DNA of 64,000 nucleotides from an uncultured Clostridia bacterium (GTDB lineage Bacteria; Bacillota; Clostridia; Oscillospirales; Ruminococcaceae), in the NCBI GenBank assembly GCA_944387885.1, contig CALXGR010000001.1, forward strand, positions 62,001 to 126,000, given 5' to 3'. Under the pieces are notes generated by a model. That model saw nothing but the letters and a program-made list of their open reading frames with translations. It was not told the DNA's origin and did not search any database. The position numbers were made by a program, and so were the translations under genes. Of this stretch, positions 1 to 10,286 are shown in pieces (position 1 is the stretch's first letter; every line of letters starts with the position of its first letter).

Positions 1-615
1 GCAGATGGCGGCACTCTGGCTGTTTCCGAACCGGACCGATACTCCTGCCCGATGGTCGCTGTGGCTGGTCCCCCGTTCCAGAATCTCCACCGCAGCTTTT
101 TCGCCGGGCACTGCTCCCCCGTCTGCATTTTTCCGGATGAGAAGCGGAGTATCCGGGCAGCGGTCAGGGATAAGGACCAGCCGCCCCTTCTCATTTTCGG
201 CAACCACGCCGACAAAGCGGTTCTGCTCCTTGGTAATGGCCACCACTTCCCCTTCCACGCTTCCGGGGACCCGGGGCTTGGGGAAAAGGCGGACCAGCAC
301 CTGGTCCTGGGGCATGGCTCCCATCAGGCTTCTGCCGGGGATAAAGATATCTCCTTCCCCGTCATCCCGGGTGGCAAAGCCAAAGGTGGCGCCCAGTTTG
401 ACCAGGGTGCAGGGAATGGCATCTTCCAGCTCTGCCATCAGTTCCTTTTTACCGGTAAGAACCAGCATTCCGTCCCGCCGGAACAGCTTGCCCTGTTTTT
501 CCAGTTCATTCACTGCGGCCAGAACTTTCCTGTCGTTACCCAGTTTCTTTTTCAGCTCTCCCATCCGCCGGGGGCGGCGGGACAGTTCCTGTATCACTTT
601 ACTTTTAATGGACAT
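1..615 (-). CDS. rnr: Ribonuclease R, N-terminal part (cut by window edge)
   Basis: Processive 3'-5' exoribonuclease that degrades structured RNA and works in RNA quality control. The 205 codons present begin at an ATG at 615 and run off the window start without a stop. The first ~55 residues form a winged-helix-like segment, followed by two cold-shock/OB-type segments (about 60-130 and 130-200), which is the N-terminal order of RNase R. The catalytic RNB domain lies outside the window. Placement after secG matches the secG-rnr-smpB order common in Firmicutes. The start lies only 20 bp after the T-run of the secG terminator and no separate promoter is visible, so expression may depend on read-through. 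Confidence 0.9.
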   Translation of the reverse strand, partial: MSIKSKVIQELSRRPRRMGELKKKLGNDRKVLAAVNELEKQGKLFRRDGMLVLTGKKELMAELEDAIPCTLVKLGATFGFATRDDGEGDIFIPGRSLMGAMPQDQVLVRLFPKPRVPGSVEGEVVAITKEQNRFVGVVAENEKGRLVLIPDRCPDTPLLIRKNADGGAVPGEKAAVEILERGTSHSDHRAGVSVRFGNSQSAAIC

Positions 616-635
616 AGATTTTTTGTTTACCTTTG

Positions 636-690
636 AAAAAAAGGACCCGCCCAGGCCCGGGCTCCACAGCCCAAGGTCCCACAGCGGGTC
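636..690 (-). terminator. Intrinsic terminator between secG and rnr
   Basis: Outer stem GGACCCGC/GCGGGTCC with a nested GGGCT/AGCCC hairpin, followed on the minus strand by seven T. It ends secG transcripts but lies directly before the rnr start, so rnr is probably expressed by partial read-through. Confidence 0.8.
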
Positions 691-706
691 CGGTTGTTAA
701 ATCAAA

Positions 707-955
707 TCAGCCCAGTCTGCCGCTGATAATGCAGACGGCCAGGCAAACCACAGCAAAGATAATGCCGAACACCTTGGTCAGGTTAGCCATCTTAGCCTCG
801 TTGGTTGCGCTGCGAGCGCCCATCATATCGGCAGAGCCGCCCATGATAGCACCGGACAGGCCCCGGCCCTTGGGATCCTGGAGAAGTACGAAAGCAATAA
901 TGATAACAGCGGCCAGAATGAGGATAGCGCCGCTTACGATCTCGATCATAGACAT
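707..955 (-). CDS. secG: Preprotein translocase subunit SecG
   Basis: Small inner-membrane subunit of the SecYEG channel. It has 82 residues, two hydrophobic segments (about 4-24 and 57-79) and, between them, the Gly-rich cytoplasmic loop typical of SecG (GRGLSGAIMGG). I chose the ATG at 955 because a GAAGGAG site sits at the correct distance upstream. An in-frame start 21 codons further upstream would place the ribosome site inside the gene. The gene has its own promoter (990-1018) and a terminator before rnr. Confidence 0.93.
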   Translation of the reverse strand: MSMIEIVSGAILILAAVIIIAFVLLQDPKGRGLSGAIMGGSADMMGARSATNEAKMANLTKVFGIIFAVVCLAVCIISGRLG

Positions 956-989
956 ATTTAAACGCTCCTTCGGGTGTAATACGGATAAT

Positions 990-1018
990 ATACTATCACA
1001 GAAAACCGGGAAATGCAA
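990..1018 (-). promoter_or_regulatory. Promoter for secG
   Basis: Minus-strand -35 TTGCAT (1013-1018), 17-bp spacer, -10 TAGTAT (990-995), about 35 bp before the secG start. Confidence 0.6.
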
Positions 1019-1029
1019 GGGATTTTCCC

Positions 1030-1160
1030 ATTTTCATCCTATACAACCTATGCAAATTACTTCTTTTCCGAGCATCGCAGAACAAAAAAATCTATTGCTC
1101 CAATCTTTAGTGGAAAGTATACCTGTCTCAACAGAAGCCAGAAACTCCTTAATTTCAACA
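1030..1160 (-). other. Possible out-of-frame SHOCT-like tail of the preceding gene
   Basis: Just after the stop of the TM2/PH-like gene, another minus frame reads VEIKEFLASVETGILSTKDW from about 1159. This resembles the short C-terminal SHOCT motif (charged helix, Gly-Ile-Leu-Thr turn, second helix) that often ends such proteins. It is separated from the gene by a stop and a frame change, so it may be a decayed C terminus. This is a weak resemblance judged by eye. Confidence 0.2.
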
Positions 1161-1170
1161 GTTTCTATTC

Positions 1171-1821
1171 TTAAATCTCAACAGCGTTAATTATCCGAGC
1201 CAAAATCTGGCAAATATAACCAGGTTCATCGCTCATAAGAGGATACTGCTTTTCTCCAAACTGGAAGGATATACCATCATTATAAGGAGTAACAGATGAA
1301 AGAGCCGTAATCTTTTTATCAAAGGCTCCCTTACTTCCAGAAAAAATGATTCTCTTATTAGTAATGGTAAGTATACCCGGTGTCTTTTCCTGCACATCTC
1401 CTCTAATAGGCGTTGATTTAGAGGCTCCCACGCGATAGGACATTCCTTTCATTATCCTGATGTTAACACCACTACTTCCACCAGAATAACCGACAACCAC
1501 ATTTTTTGTTTTAACAAATACCGCAGGAGCATTATAATGACATATTTCACCCGCAGTCATCAATACATTACCAGAAGTCACAATAGGCAATGGCTCATCG
1601 TCAGCAAGCTGTCTTTGAACAATATCCATCCGCTGTTCTCCAATAATGCGTTCACCTTTAAGAGCTACTATAAAATATCGAATACAATCATAAATCCAAC
1701 CAATTCCAAACAAGCCGCAGGTAAAGAAATACAAAATACCCATACCCACTTTTTTCTCTCTAAATTTATGTACACCAAACATGCCTAAAAACAAACAGAT
1801 TGTAAAATCCACCCAAGCCAT
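1171..1821 (-). CDS. TM2-domain membrane protein with a C-terminal PH-like domain
   Basis: Function unknown. Residues ~1-60 form a TM2 domain: a hydrophobic helix, the turn GMFGVHKFREKKVGMG and a second helix ending near IYDCI. Residues ~100-216 look like a bacterial PH-like fold, with the typical strand ITNKRIIFSG. The ATG at 1821 is chosen because GGAGGG lies 10 bp upstream, giving 216 residues. A longer reading to 1947 has no good ribosome site. The gene and the DNA on both sides are clearly more AT-rich than the genes around it, which suggests recent acquisition. No partner gene lies beside it. Confidence 0.75.
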   Translation of the reverse strand: MAWVDFTICLFLGMFGVHKFREKKVGMGILYFFTCGLFGIGWIYDCIRYFIVALKGERIIGEQRMDIVQRQLADDEPLPIVTSGNVLMTAGEICHYNAPAVFVKTKNVVVGYSGGSSGVNIRIMKGMSYRVGASKSTPIRGDVQEKTPGILTITNKRIIFSGSKGAFDKKITALSSVTPYNDGISFQFGEKQYPLMSDEPGYICQILARIINAVEI

Positions 1822-2097
1822 AACACGATTTCCCTCCATCCATCGTAAATATCCAGGCAGATTGTACCATATGTTGCGAAATTTTGCAATAAAAAACAAG
1901 GTCACTTTTACTAGACAATCTGGTAGGGAATAGCGTTCGATTACCATATAGAAAAATGTTTAGTTCCTTATCCATATTATTTTTTATAAGGCGCATTTAC
2001 AAGTAAATTGCTATTCCCGGATGCTCATTTTCAAAAGCTATTACTATAACTATTTGCCTCTCCTTAATTTTAAAAATTATCAGGCAAACACAATATA
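1822..2097. other. AT-rich intergenic stretch, no gene seen
   Basis: No credible reading frame or RNA gene is visible. It should hold the promoter of the TM2 gene, but several AT-rich hexamers compete and I cannot pick one. A short palindrome TTTACAAGTAAA lies near 1995-2006. Confidence 0.5.
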
Positions 2098-2139
2098 AAA
2101 AACAGGCGTATCAGCTCTTTGAAAGAGCAAAATACGCCT
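2098..2139 (-). terminator. Terminator of the parE-parC operon
   Basis: Stem AGGCGTAT (2104-2111) with ATACGCCT (2132-2139), an inner hairpin GCTCTTT/AAAGAGC, and a T-run on the minus strand at 2098-2102. Confidence 0.85.
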
Positions 2140-2224
2140 ATCGAGAACATCAAAGCAGAACACTTCTTTTGACTATTTAAAAATGTTATTTCTGTCAGAT
2201 GTAATCAAAATTTTATTTTTTCCC

Positions 2225-4468
2225 TTACAAAGTCAGCTGCTGGACCAAATCTTCCTCCCGGAGCAGGGCTCCCGCTGCGGGAAGGGTCCGGACACGGTAC
2301 CGGTGAGGGTTGGACAGTTCCATATTTTCTGCCGGCTGTACGCTCTGGATGGTCTGATTCTTTTTCAGAGTAATCACCGAAACGCCTGCGGTGTCCTTGG
2401 TTGCCTTGGCGGGAATCTGAGCGGTTCCCACCAGAAGCATCCGGTCCGCAGAGGTCCGGATGGCCAGCTCGGTCTCCTCCCCGATCTGGATGGCTGCGGC
2501 CAGGGGGGCTTTATCGCTGTAAGCTTTAAGCAGCTTCTTCCGGTTGGTCTTGGTGGCGTAGCTTTCCAGGGGAACCTTGGCGCATTTTCCGTTCTGGAAG
2601 AAGAAAAGGAGATAGCCCTGGTAATCGTCGGTCACCGCACGGAATACGGGGACCTCCCCCTCCTCCATGGACAGCTTGCTGGGAAGGTAATCACCCATGG
2701 CGCTGGCCCGGCAGTCCGCAAACTCGGACAGGCGGGTCTTGTACACCTGGCACTTGTTGGTAAAGACCAGAAGCTGGGCCGTGTTGTGGCTTTCCTGAGT
2801 AAAGATGATTTCGTCTCCCTCTTTCAGTTTCTGCTCACTGGCCATCCGAAGGGACTGAGGAATGATTTTCTTGAAATATCCCTCCCGGGTGAAGAAGATG
2901 TGGCAGGGATAGTCGGGGGTCTCGTCCTCCGGCTCCTCGTCCTCCTCCTGGGGCAGCTGGTAGAGAATCTGGCTCCGCCGGGGTTTGCCGTATTTCTTGG
3001 CAACCCCCTGCAGTTCCCCGATGATCACCTTTTTGATTTTTGCGGGAGAATCCAGAATCTCCTTGAGCTGGCGGATTTCCTCCTCCAGCTCCTGAATTTC
3101 CTGAGTCCGTTTCAGGATGTATTCCCGGTTCAGATGTCGGAGTTTGATTTCCGCCACATACTCTGCCTGGGTCTGATCAATTCCGAAGCCAATCATCAGG
3201 TTCGGGATGACCTCTGCGTCTTCCTGGGTCTCCCGGACGATTTTAATAGCCTTATCAATGTCCAGCAGGATGGCTTCCAGACCACGAAGCAGGTGGAGCC
3301 GCTTTTCCTTCCCCTTCAAATCAAAGTAGGTGCGGCGGCGGACACATTCGGTCCGGAAAGCCACCCACTCGTTGAGGATTTCCCGCACTCCCATGACCCG
3401 GGGCTGACCTGCCACCAGCACATTGAAGTTGCAGCTGAAGGGGTCCTCCAGGGGGGTAGCCTTGAACAGCTTGGCCATCAGCTTTTCCGGGTCCTGGCCC
3501 CGTTTCAGGTCCAGGGTGAGCTTGAGACCGTTCAAGTCGGTCTCATCCCGCATATCACTGATTTCCTTCACCTTTCCCTGTTTGACCAGGTCGGTGATCT
3601 TGTCCATAATGGCTTCCACCGTGGTGGTGGGGGGAATCTGCCGAATCTCAATCATGTTCCCCTCGGGAACATATTCCCAGGAAGCCCGGACCCGGATAGA
3701 ACCCCGGCCCTGGTTATACACCGATTCCATCTCGGCCTGGTCGTAGAGGATCTGACCGCCTCCCACAAAGTCGGGAGCCGGCAGAGTGGTGGACAGGTCA
3801 TGGTCCGGGTCCTTCATCAGGGCCACAGTGGTCTCACACAGTTCGGTCAGGTTGAAGGAGCAGATATTACTTGCCATACCTACCGCAATACCCAGGGTAT
3901 TGTTGGCCAGAATGGTGGGGAAAGTTACAGGGAGCATGGTAGGCTCGGTGGTGGTGCCGTCGTAGTTGGGGACAAAATCCACCGTATCCTTGTCAATGTC
4001 CCGGAACAGCTCCTCACAGATAGGCTCCAGCTTGGCCTCGGTATACCGGGCGGCAGCATAGGCCATATCCCGGCTGTACGCCTTACCGAAGTTCCCCTTG
4101 CTGTCCACATAGGGAACCAGCAGGCTCTCGTTTCCCCGGCCCATACGGACCATGGTTTCATAGATGGCAGCATCGCCGTGAGGGTTCAGATGCATGGTGC
4201 TGCCCACGATGTTGGCGCTCTTGGTACGGGTGGGGCCCAGCAGCTTCATCCCATACATGGTGTAAAGGAGTTTCCGGTGGGCGGGCTTGAATCCGTCAAT
4301 CTCAGGCAGGGCCCGGGAGACAATAACGCTCATGGCGTAGGGCATATAGTTGGATTCCAGGGTATTGGTGATAGGGTCCTCCAGCACCGTACCGGCGTTG
4401 AGAATTTCCACCCCTTCTCCCAGCTGAGGACGGACAGGGGCAGTTTTCTTTTCTTTTTTTCTTGCCAT
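2225..4468 (-). CDS. parC: DNA topoisomerase IV subunit A (type IIA, ParC-like)
   Basis: DNA cleavage and rejoining subunit of a type IIA topoisomerase that decatenates chromosomes together with ParE. It has 747 residues. The N-terminal breakage-reunion domain carries the catalytic tyrosine in AAARYTEAKL (Y142), and a coiled-coil region and C-terminal strands follow. No GyrA box (QRRGGKG) is seen, which favours ParC over GyrA. In the quinolone-binding stretch NPHGDAAIYE, Ala100 takes the place of the usual Ser (GyrA Ser83) and Glu104 aligns with Asp87. It lies 16 bp after parE in one operon and starts behind a GGAG site. Confidence 0.92.
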   Translation of the reverse strand: MARKKEKKTAPVRPQLGEGVEILNAGTVLEDPITNTLESNYMPYAMSVIVSRALPEIDGFKPAHRKLLYTMYGMKLLGPTRTKSANIVGSTMHLNPHGDAAIYETMVRMGRGNESLLVPYVDSKGNFGKAYSRDMAYAAARYTEAKLEPICEELFRDIDKDTVDFVPNYDGTTTEPTMLPVTFPTILANNTLGIAVGMASNICSFNLTELCETTVALMKDPDHDLSTTLPAPDFVGGGQILYDQAEMESVYNQGRGSIRVRASWEYVPEGNMIEIRQIPPTTTVEAIMDKITDLVKQGKVKEISDMRDETDLNGLKLTLDLKRGQDPEKLMAKLFKATPLEDPFSCNFNVLVAGQPRVMGVREILNEWVAFRTECVRRRTYFDLKGKEKRLHLLRGLEAILLDIDKAIKIVRETQEDAEVIPNLMIGFGIDQTQAEYVAEIKLRHLNREYILKRTQEIQELEEEIRQLKEILDSPAKIKKVIIGELQGVAKKYGKPRRSQILYQLPQEEDEEPEDETPDYPCHIFFTREGYFKKIIPQSLRMASEQKLKEGDEIIFTQESHNTAQLLVFTNKCQVYKTRLSEFADCRASAMGDYLPSKLSMEEGEVPVFRAVTDDYQGYLLFFFQNGKCAKVPLESYATKTNRKKLLKAYSDKAPLAAAIQIGEETELAIRTSADRMLLVGTAQIPAKATKDTAGVSVITLKKNQTIQSVQPAENMELSNPHRYRVRTLPAAGALLREEDLVQQLTL

Positions 4469-4484
4469 TCTTTCCTCTCCTTTC

Positions 4485-6470
4485 TCAGCTTACATCCAGG
4501 TCGTCCATATACTCACTGCCGTGGTCTGCAATATACTGCTTACGGCCTGCCAGGTTGTCCCCCAGCAGCAGGTCAAACACCTGAGCAGTATGGTCTGCAT
4601 CGGTGGGCTGGACCTTGATGAGACGGCGGCTTTCCGGGTTCATGGTGGTGAGCCACATCATCTCGGGGTCGTTTTCACCCAGACCTTTGCTCCGCTGGAT
4701 GGTATACTTTTCCTTTCCGATCCGGGCCAGAATATCAGTCTTCTCCGGTTCGTTGTAGGCAAAGTAGGTGCGGTTCTTGGTGGTGATTTCGTAAAGGGGA
4801 GATTCTGCAATATACACATATCCCTCTTTGATAAGGGTGGGGGTAAGCCGGTAAAGCATGGTCAGCACCAGGGTGCGAATCTGGTAGCCGTCCACATCGG
4901 CGTCGGTACAGATAATGATTTTATTGAACCGCAGATTTCCCAAATCAAAGGTAGCCAGGTCTTTGCTCTTCTGTTTGCCGCCCAGCTCTACCCCGCAGCC
5001 CATGACCCGAATCAGGTCGGTGATGATATCGCTCTTGAAGATACGGGAATAGTCTGCCTTGAGGCAGTTGAGGATTTTGCCACGGATGGGCATAATGGCC
5101 TGATACTCACTGTCCCGGCTGGTCTTGACGGCGCCCATAGCGGAGTCGCCCTCCACGATGTAGAGTTCCCGGCGGCTGGGGTCCTTGGTACGGCAATCCA
5201 CAAACTTCTGAACCCGGTTGGCCATGTCCATCTTGTTGGTGAGGGTGGCCTTGATGCCCACACGGGTCTTTTCCGCCTGTTCCCGGCTCTGCTTGTTGAT
5301 AAGGACCTGCTGGCAGATTTTCTGGGCTTCCTCCGGTTTTTCCAGGAAGTAGGTCTCCAGGGTCCGCTTCAAAAACTCGGTAATGGCAGTGGCCACAAAC
5401 TTGTTGGTGATGGCCTTCTTGGTCTGGTTCTCGTAGCTGGTATAGTTGGCGGTGGAGAAGGTGGAGGACACATACACCAGACAGTCCTGAACGTCGGTGA
5501 AGGTGACGGCACTCTCCCCTTTTTTGTACATATTCTTGGATTTCAGATACTGGTTGATCTGCTGGACAAAAGCCAATTTGACCGCCCGGTCGGGGCTGCC
5601 GCCATGCTCCAGCCAGGAGGAGTTATGGTAATACTCCAGCAGCTGCTTTTTGTTGGAAAAGCAGAAAGCGGCGCTCATCTTCACATTATATTCAGGCTGG
5701 TCCTCCCGGTCCCGGCCACGGGCGGAGGATTCCCCGTACACCACAGGGGTCAGGCCGTCCAGCCCCACAAATTCCTCCACATAGTCCTTGATGCCGTTCT
5801 GATAGCAGAAGGTCACCTCGGGCTGGTCGGGGGTCAGCTCATCCCGGAAAATCAGGGAAATTCCCCCGTTGACCACTGCCTGACGGCGGAGCACATCCAG
5901 GTAGTATTCCCGGGGCACATTGATGTCGGTGAATACCTCGGTATCCGGCATCCAGCGGATGACGGTCCCTGTTCTCTTCCCTTTAACCGGCTCAGTTTTC
6001 AGGCCGCCCACATTTTCTCCCCGTTCAAATTCCAGGTGATAGTGGGTGCCGTCCCGGTAGATATCTGCTTTCATCCACCGGCTGGCGTACTGGGTAGCGC
6101 AAAGGCCCAGACCATTCAGACCCAGGCTGAAGGAGTAGTTGTCCTCCCCGTCCCCGTATTTGCCTCCTGCGTACATTTCGCAGAAGAGCAGTTCCCAGTT
6201 ATACCGGCCCTCGGCCTTGTTGTAATCTACCGGCATACCCCGGCCAAAGTCCTCCACCTGAACAGAGCCGTCCTTGAACCGGGTAAGAGTGATCTTATCT
6301 CCGTATCCCTCCTTGGCTTCGTCGATGGAGTTGGACAATATCTCAAAAATGGAATGGGCGCACCCTTCCACTCCGTCCGATCCGAAGATAACGGCGGGGC
6401 GGCGGCGGACCCGGTCTGCACCTTTCAGGCTGACAATACTGTCGTTGCCATATTCCTGCTTCTTTGCCAT
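4485..6470 (-). CDS. parE: DNA topoisomerase IV subunit B (ParE-like)
   Basis: ATPase subunit of the same type IIA enzyme, 661 residues. The GHKL ATP site is visible as EILSNSIDEAK (with the Mg-binding Asn), GRGMPV and GLNGLG. The TOPRIM part has EGDSAMGAV and DADVDG, then QRSKGLGEND near the C terminus. These last motifs differ from the common EGDSAGGSA and RYKGLGEM, so this belongs to a divergent ParE branch. An insertion around residues 285-320 also sets it apart from GyrB. It precedes parC. A TTGACT (6551-6556) lies upstream with only AT-rich candidates for the -10 box. Confidence 0.9.
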   Translation of the reverse strand: MAKKQEYGNDSIVSLKGADRVRRRPAVIFGSDGVEGCAHSIFEILSNSIDEAKEGYGDKITLTRFKDGSVQVEDFGRGMPVDYNKAEGRYNWELLFCEMYAGGKYGDGEDNYSFSLGLNGLGLCATQYASRWMKADIYRDGTHYHLEFERGENVGGLKTEPVKGKRTGTVIRWMPDTEVFTDINVPREYYLDVLRRQAVVNGGISLIFRDELTPDQPEVTFCYQNGIKDYVEEFVGLDGLTPVVYGESSARGRDREDQPEYNVKMSAAFCFSNKKQLLEYYHNSSWLEHGGSPDRAVKLAFVQQINQYLKSKNMYKKGESAVTFTDVQDCLVYVSSTFSTANYTSYENQTKKAITNKFVATAITEFLKRTLETYFLEKPEEAQKICQQVLINKQSREQAEKTRVGIKATLTNKMDMANRVQKFVDCRTKDPSRRELYIVEGDSAMGAVKTSRDSEYQAIMPIRGKILNCLKADYSRIFKSDIITDLIRVMGCGVELGGKQKSKDLATFDLGNLRFNKIIICTDADVDGYQIRTLVLTMLYRLTPTLIKEGYVYIAESPLYEITTKNRTYFAYNEPEKTDILARIGKEKYTIQRSKGLGENDPEMMWLTTMNPESRRLIKVQPTDADHTAQVFDLLLGDNLAGRKQYIADHGSEYMDDLDVS

Positions 6471-6571
6471 AGCTGCGTTCTTCCTCTCACAAAAGGGTAC
6501 TACTATTTTTTACTGCATACTTATTTATTTAATCATGTTTCCGAATAAAAAGTCAAGGTTCCTCTCCCAAG

Positions 6572-6602
6572 AAAAAAGCGGCGGAACAATTCCGCCGCTT
6601 TT
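6572..6602 (-). terminator. Terminator ending the rnj-ftsH operon
   Basis: Perfect 13-bp stem AAAAGCGGCGGAA/TTCCGCCGCTTTT with a 3-base loop and a T-run on the minus strand. It lies directly after the zinc-ribbon gene. Confidence 0.92.
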
Positions 6603-6611
6603 CATATTCAA

Positions 6612-7571
6612 TTACACAAAGTATGCTACTGCTCCTACTGCCAGGATAATGGCGCAGAGGATCGCAGTGATGGGAGGAGCCAGGCTGATGATCCGCTGGG
6701 CCACTGCATCACTGAAGGGACCGGCATAGCCGTCCTCCTCATCGTCATAGCGGCCCATGGGGGGCTGCTCCAGGGTTTCCTCCAGGTCGGACCGCATACG
6801 GCCCTTGGGAGGCAGGTCCATCTGGCGGGTGGCGCCGTCCAGTTCATCGGTTTCTTCCAGGTCTCCCCGCTCTTTGTGGTAGAGGCTGGCAAACCGCTCC
6901 TGGTCGGTCATGGGCTTCTCAGGCTCCTCGACCGGCTGGACAGGCTGTGCCTCTTTGGGCTGCTGCATGGGACGGTCCTGCATAAGGCTGGTGAGCAGAT
7001 TCTGGAGCATGATCCGGTCAGAACCGCACTCGCTGCAGTAGACGGTTCCCTCCTCGTTGGGATGGAAAGCGCCACAGGCACAATACCAGCCCTCGTCCAG
7101 AACCTGGGGTACAGTGTTCATGGGGCTTTTGCCCAGACGCTCCTCCATAGCCTGAGCCAGGTTGGGAGGGAGCAGCTTGGGGCTGGGCAGCCGCTGCCGT
7201 TTATATCCGGCCAGAGAATGGGCGCTGCCATCCTCCAGGAATGCCCGGTCCAGGGTAACTTCCACGCTGCCTACAGGGTCATTACCAATGTAGACAGCAT
7301 CATCGCTGCCGAACAGCTCTCCCTGGCCTACATGCATTCCCTCATAATAGAACTGGTCCTCACAGAGTACCTCTCCGGCGGGGCTCTTGCACTTGAACCG
7401 AATCACAAGTCCGGTCACAGGGAACTGGCTGATGTTCTTAAAGGTAAGGCAGACGGCAATTTCCCCGGTCACGTCCCCTTTCAGCAATTCCACCCGGACA
7501 AACTGGATGGGACTGCCCTGGGTATAATAGTTGGCCCGGGACTGTGCCAACAGATTATAATTTTGTTCCAC
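6612..7571 (-). CDS. Zinc-ribbon protein with a C-terminal membrane anchor, unknown function
   Basis: I do not recognise a named family. The 319-residue reading has a beta-rich N-terminal half (to ~150). A four-Cys zinc ribbon follows at about 163-187 (CACG ... CSEC), then an acidic Pro/Gln-rich linker and one hydrophobic helix at the extreme C terminus (~297-317), so it is probably tail-anchored with its bulk in the cytoplasm. The start is taken as GTG at 7571, behind GAGGAGG. An ATG further up would overlap the end of ftsH by over 100 bp. It is the last gene of the ftsH operon, 23 bp after ftsH, so it may work with membrane proteolysis, but that is only inference from position. Confidence 0.7.
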   Translation of the reverse strand: MEQNYNLLAQSRANYYTQGSPIQFVRVELLKGDVTGEIAVCLTFKNISQFPVTGLVIRFKCKSPAGEVLCEDQFYYEGMHVGQGELFGSDDAVYIGNDPVGSVEVTLDRAFLEDGSAHSLAGYKRQRLPSPKLLPPNLAQAMEERLGKSPMNTVPQVLDEGWYCACGAFHPNEEGTVYCSECGSDRIMLQNLLTSLMQDRPMQQPKEAQPVQPVEEPEKPMTDQERFASLYHKERGDLEETDELDGATRQMDLPPKGRMRSDLEETLEQPPMGRYDDEEDGYAGPFSDAVAQRIISLAPPITAILCAIILAVGAVAYFV

Positions 7572-7594
7572 AACAGATTCCTCCTCTACCGGAA

Positions 7595-9685
<2,091 letters not shown>

Positions 9686-9735
9686 AGAATCTCACTCCTG
9701 TCTTTGTCTCCCTTTTCCAAGGGAATGACCCCGGG

Positions 9736-10281
9736 TCACTTCTGGTAAACCTGGGGTTTGAGGACTCCCACAAAGGGAAGGTTGCGGTACTTTTCATTAT
9801 AGTCCAGACCGTACCCCACCACAAACTCATCCGGGACTGCAAATCCCTGATAATCTGCGGTGATATCTGCTTTCCGGCGGGAAGGCTTATCCAGGATGGT
9901 GCAGATCCGGATACTGTTTGGGTTACGCAGCTCCAGCATGGGTTTCAGCTTGGAGAGGGTAACGCCTGTATCCAGGATATCTTCCACAATCAGTACGTCC
10001 TTCCCGGCCAGGTTCTGGTCCAGGTCCTTGACGATCTTGACCAGACCGCTGGTATTGGTACCTGCCCCGTAACTGGACACCACCATAAAATCAATGGATG
10101 CAGGGATGGTAATGGCCCGCATAAGATCGGCCATAAACACCACTGAACCCTTGAGAATGGAAACAAGGAGCAGATTCTTGCCTGCATAGTCTCGGCTGAT
10201 CTGTTCTCCCAGCTGAGTCACCTTTTCTTTCAGTTCTGCTTCACTGACCAAAATTTCCTGAATATCGTCATGCATACTCAT
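9736..10281 (-). CDS. hpt: Hypoxanthine phosphoribosyltransferase
   Basis: Purine salvage enzyme that converts hypoxanthine or guanine plus PRPP to IMP or GMP. It has 181 residues, the normal length. The PRPP-binding loop VLIVEDILDTGVTL is intact, and the conserved YGLDYNEKYRNLP stretch lies near the C terminus. It sits between tilS (5-bp gap) and ftsH, the same tilS-hpt-ftsH order seen in Bacillus. The ATG at 10281 follows an AAAGGA site. Confidence 0.95.
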   Translation of the reverse strand: MSMHDDIQEILVSEAELKEKVTQLGEQISRDYAGKNLLLVSILKGSVVFMADLMRAITIPASIDFMVVSSYGAGTNTSGLVKIVKDLDQNLAGKDVLIVEDILDTGVTLSKLKPMLELRNPNSIRICTILDKPSRRKADITADYQGFAVPDEFVVGYGLDYNEKYRNLPFVGVLKPQVYQK

Positions 10282-10286
10282 CTGGA

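Noticed and set aside
2183-4618. Long open frame on the plus strand opposite parC
   Set aside because: Exact antisense of a gene with clear topoisomerase motifs. Its composition (Gly, Leu, His, Gln-rich) is that of a shadow of GC-rich codons, with no ribosome site.
4521-6548. Long open frame on the plus strand opposite parE
   Set aside because: Antisense shadow of parE, no domains.
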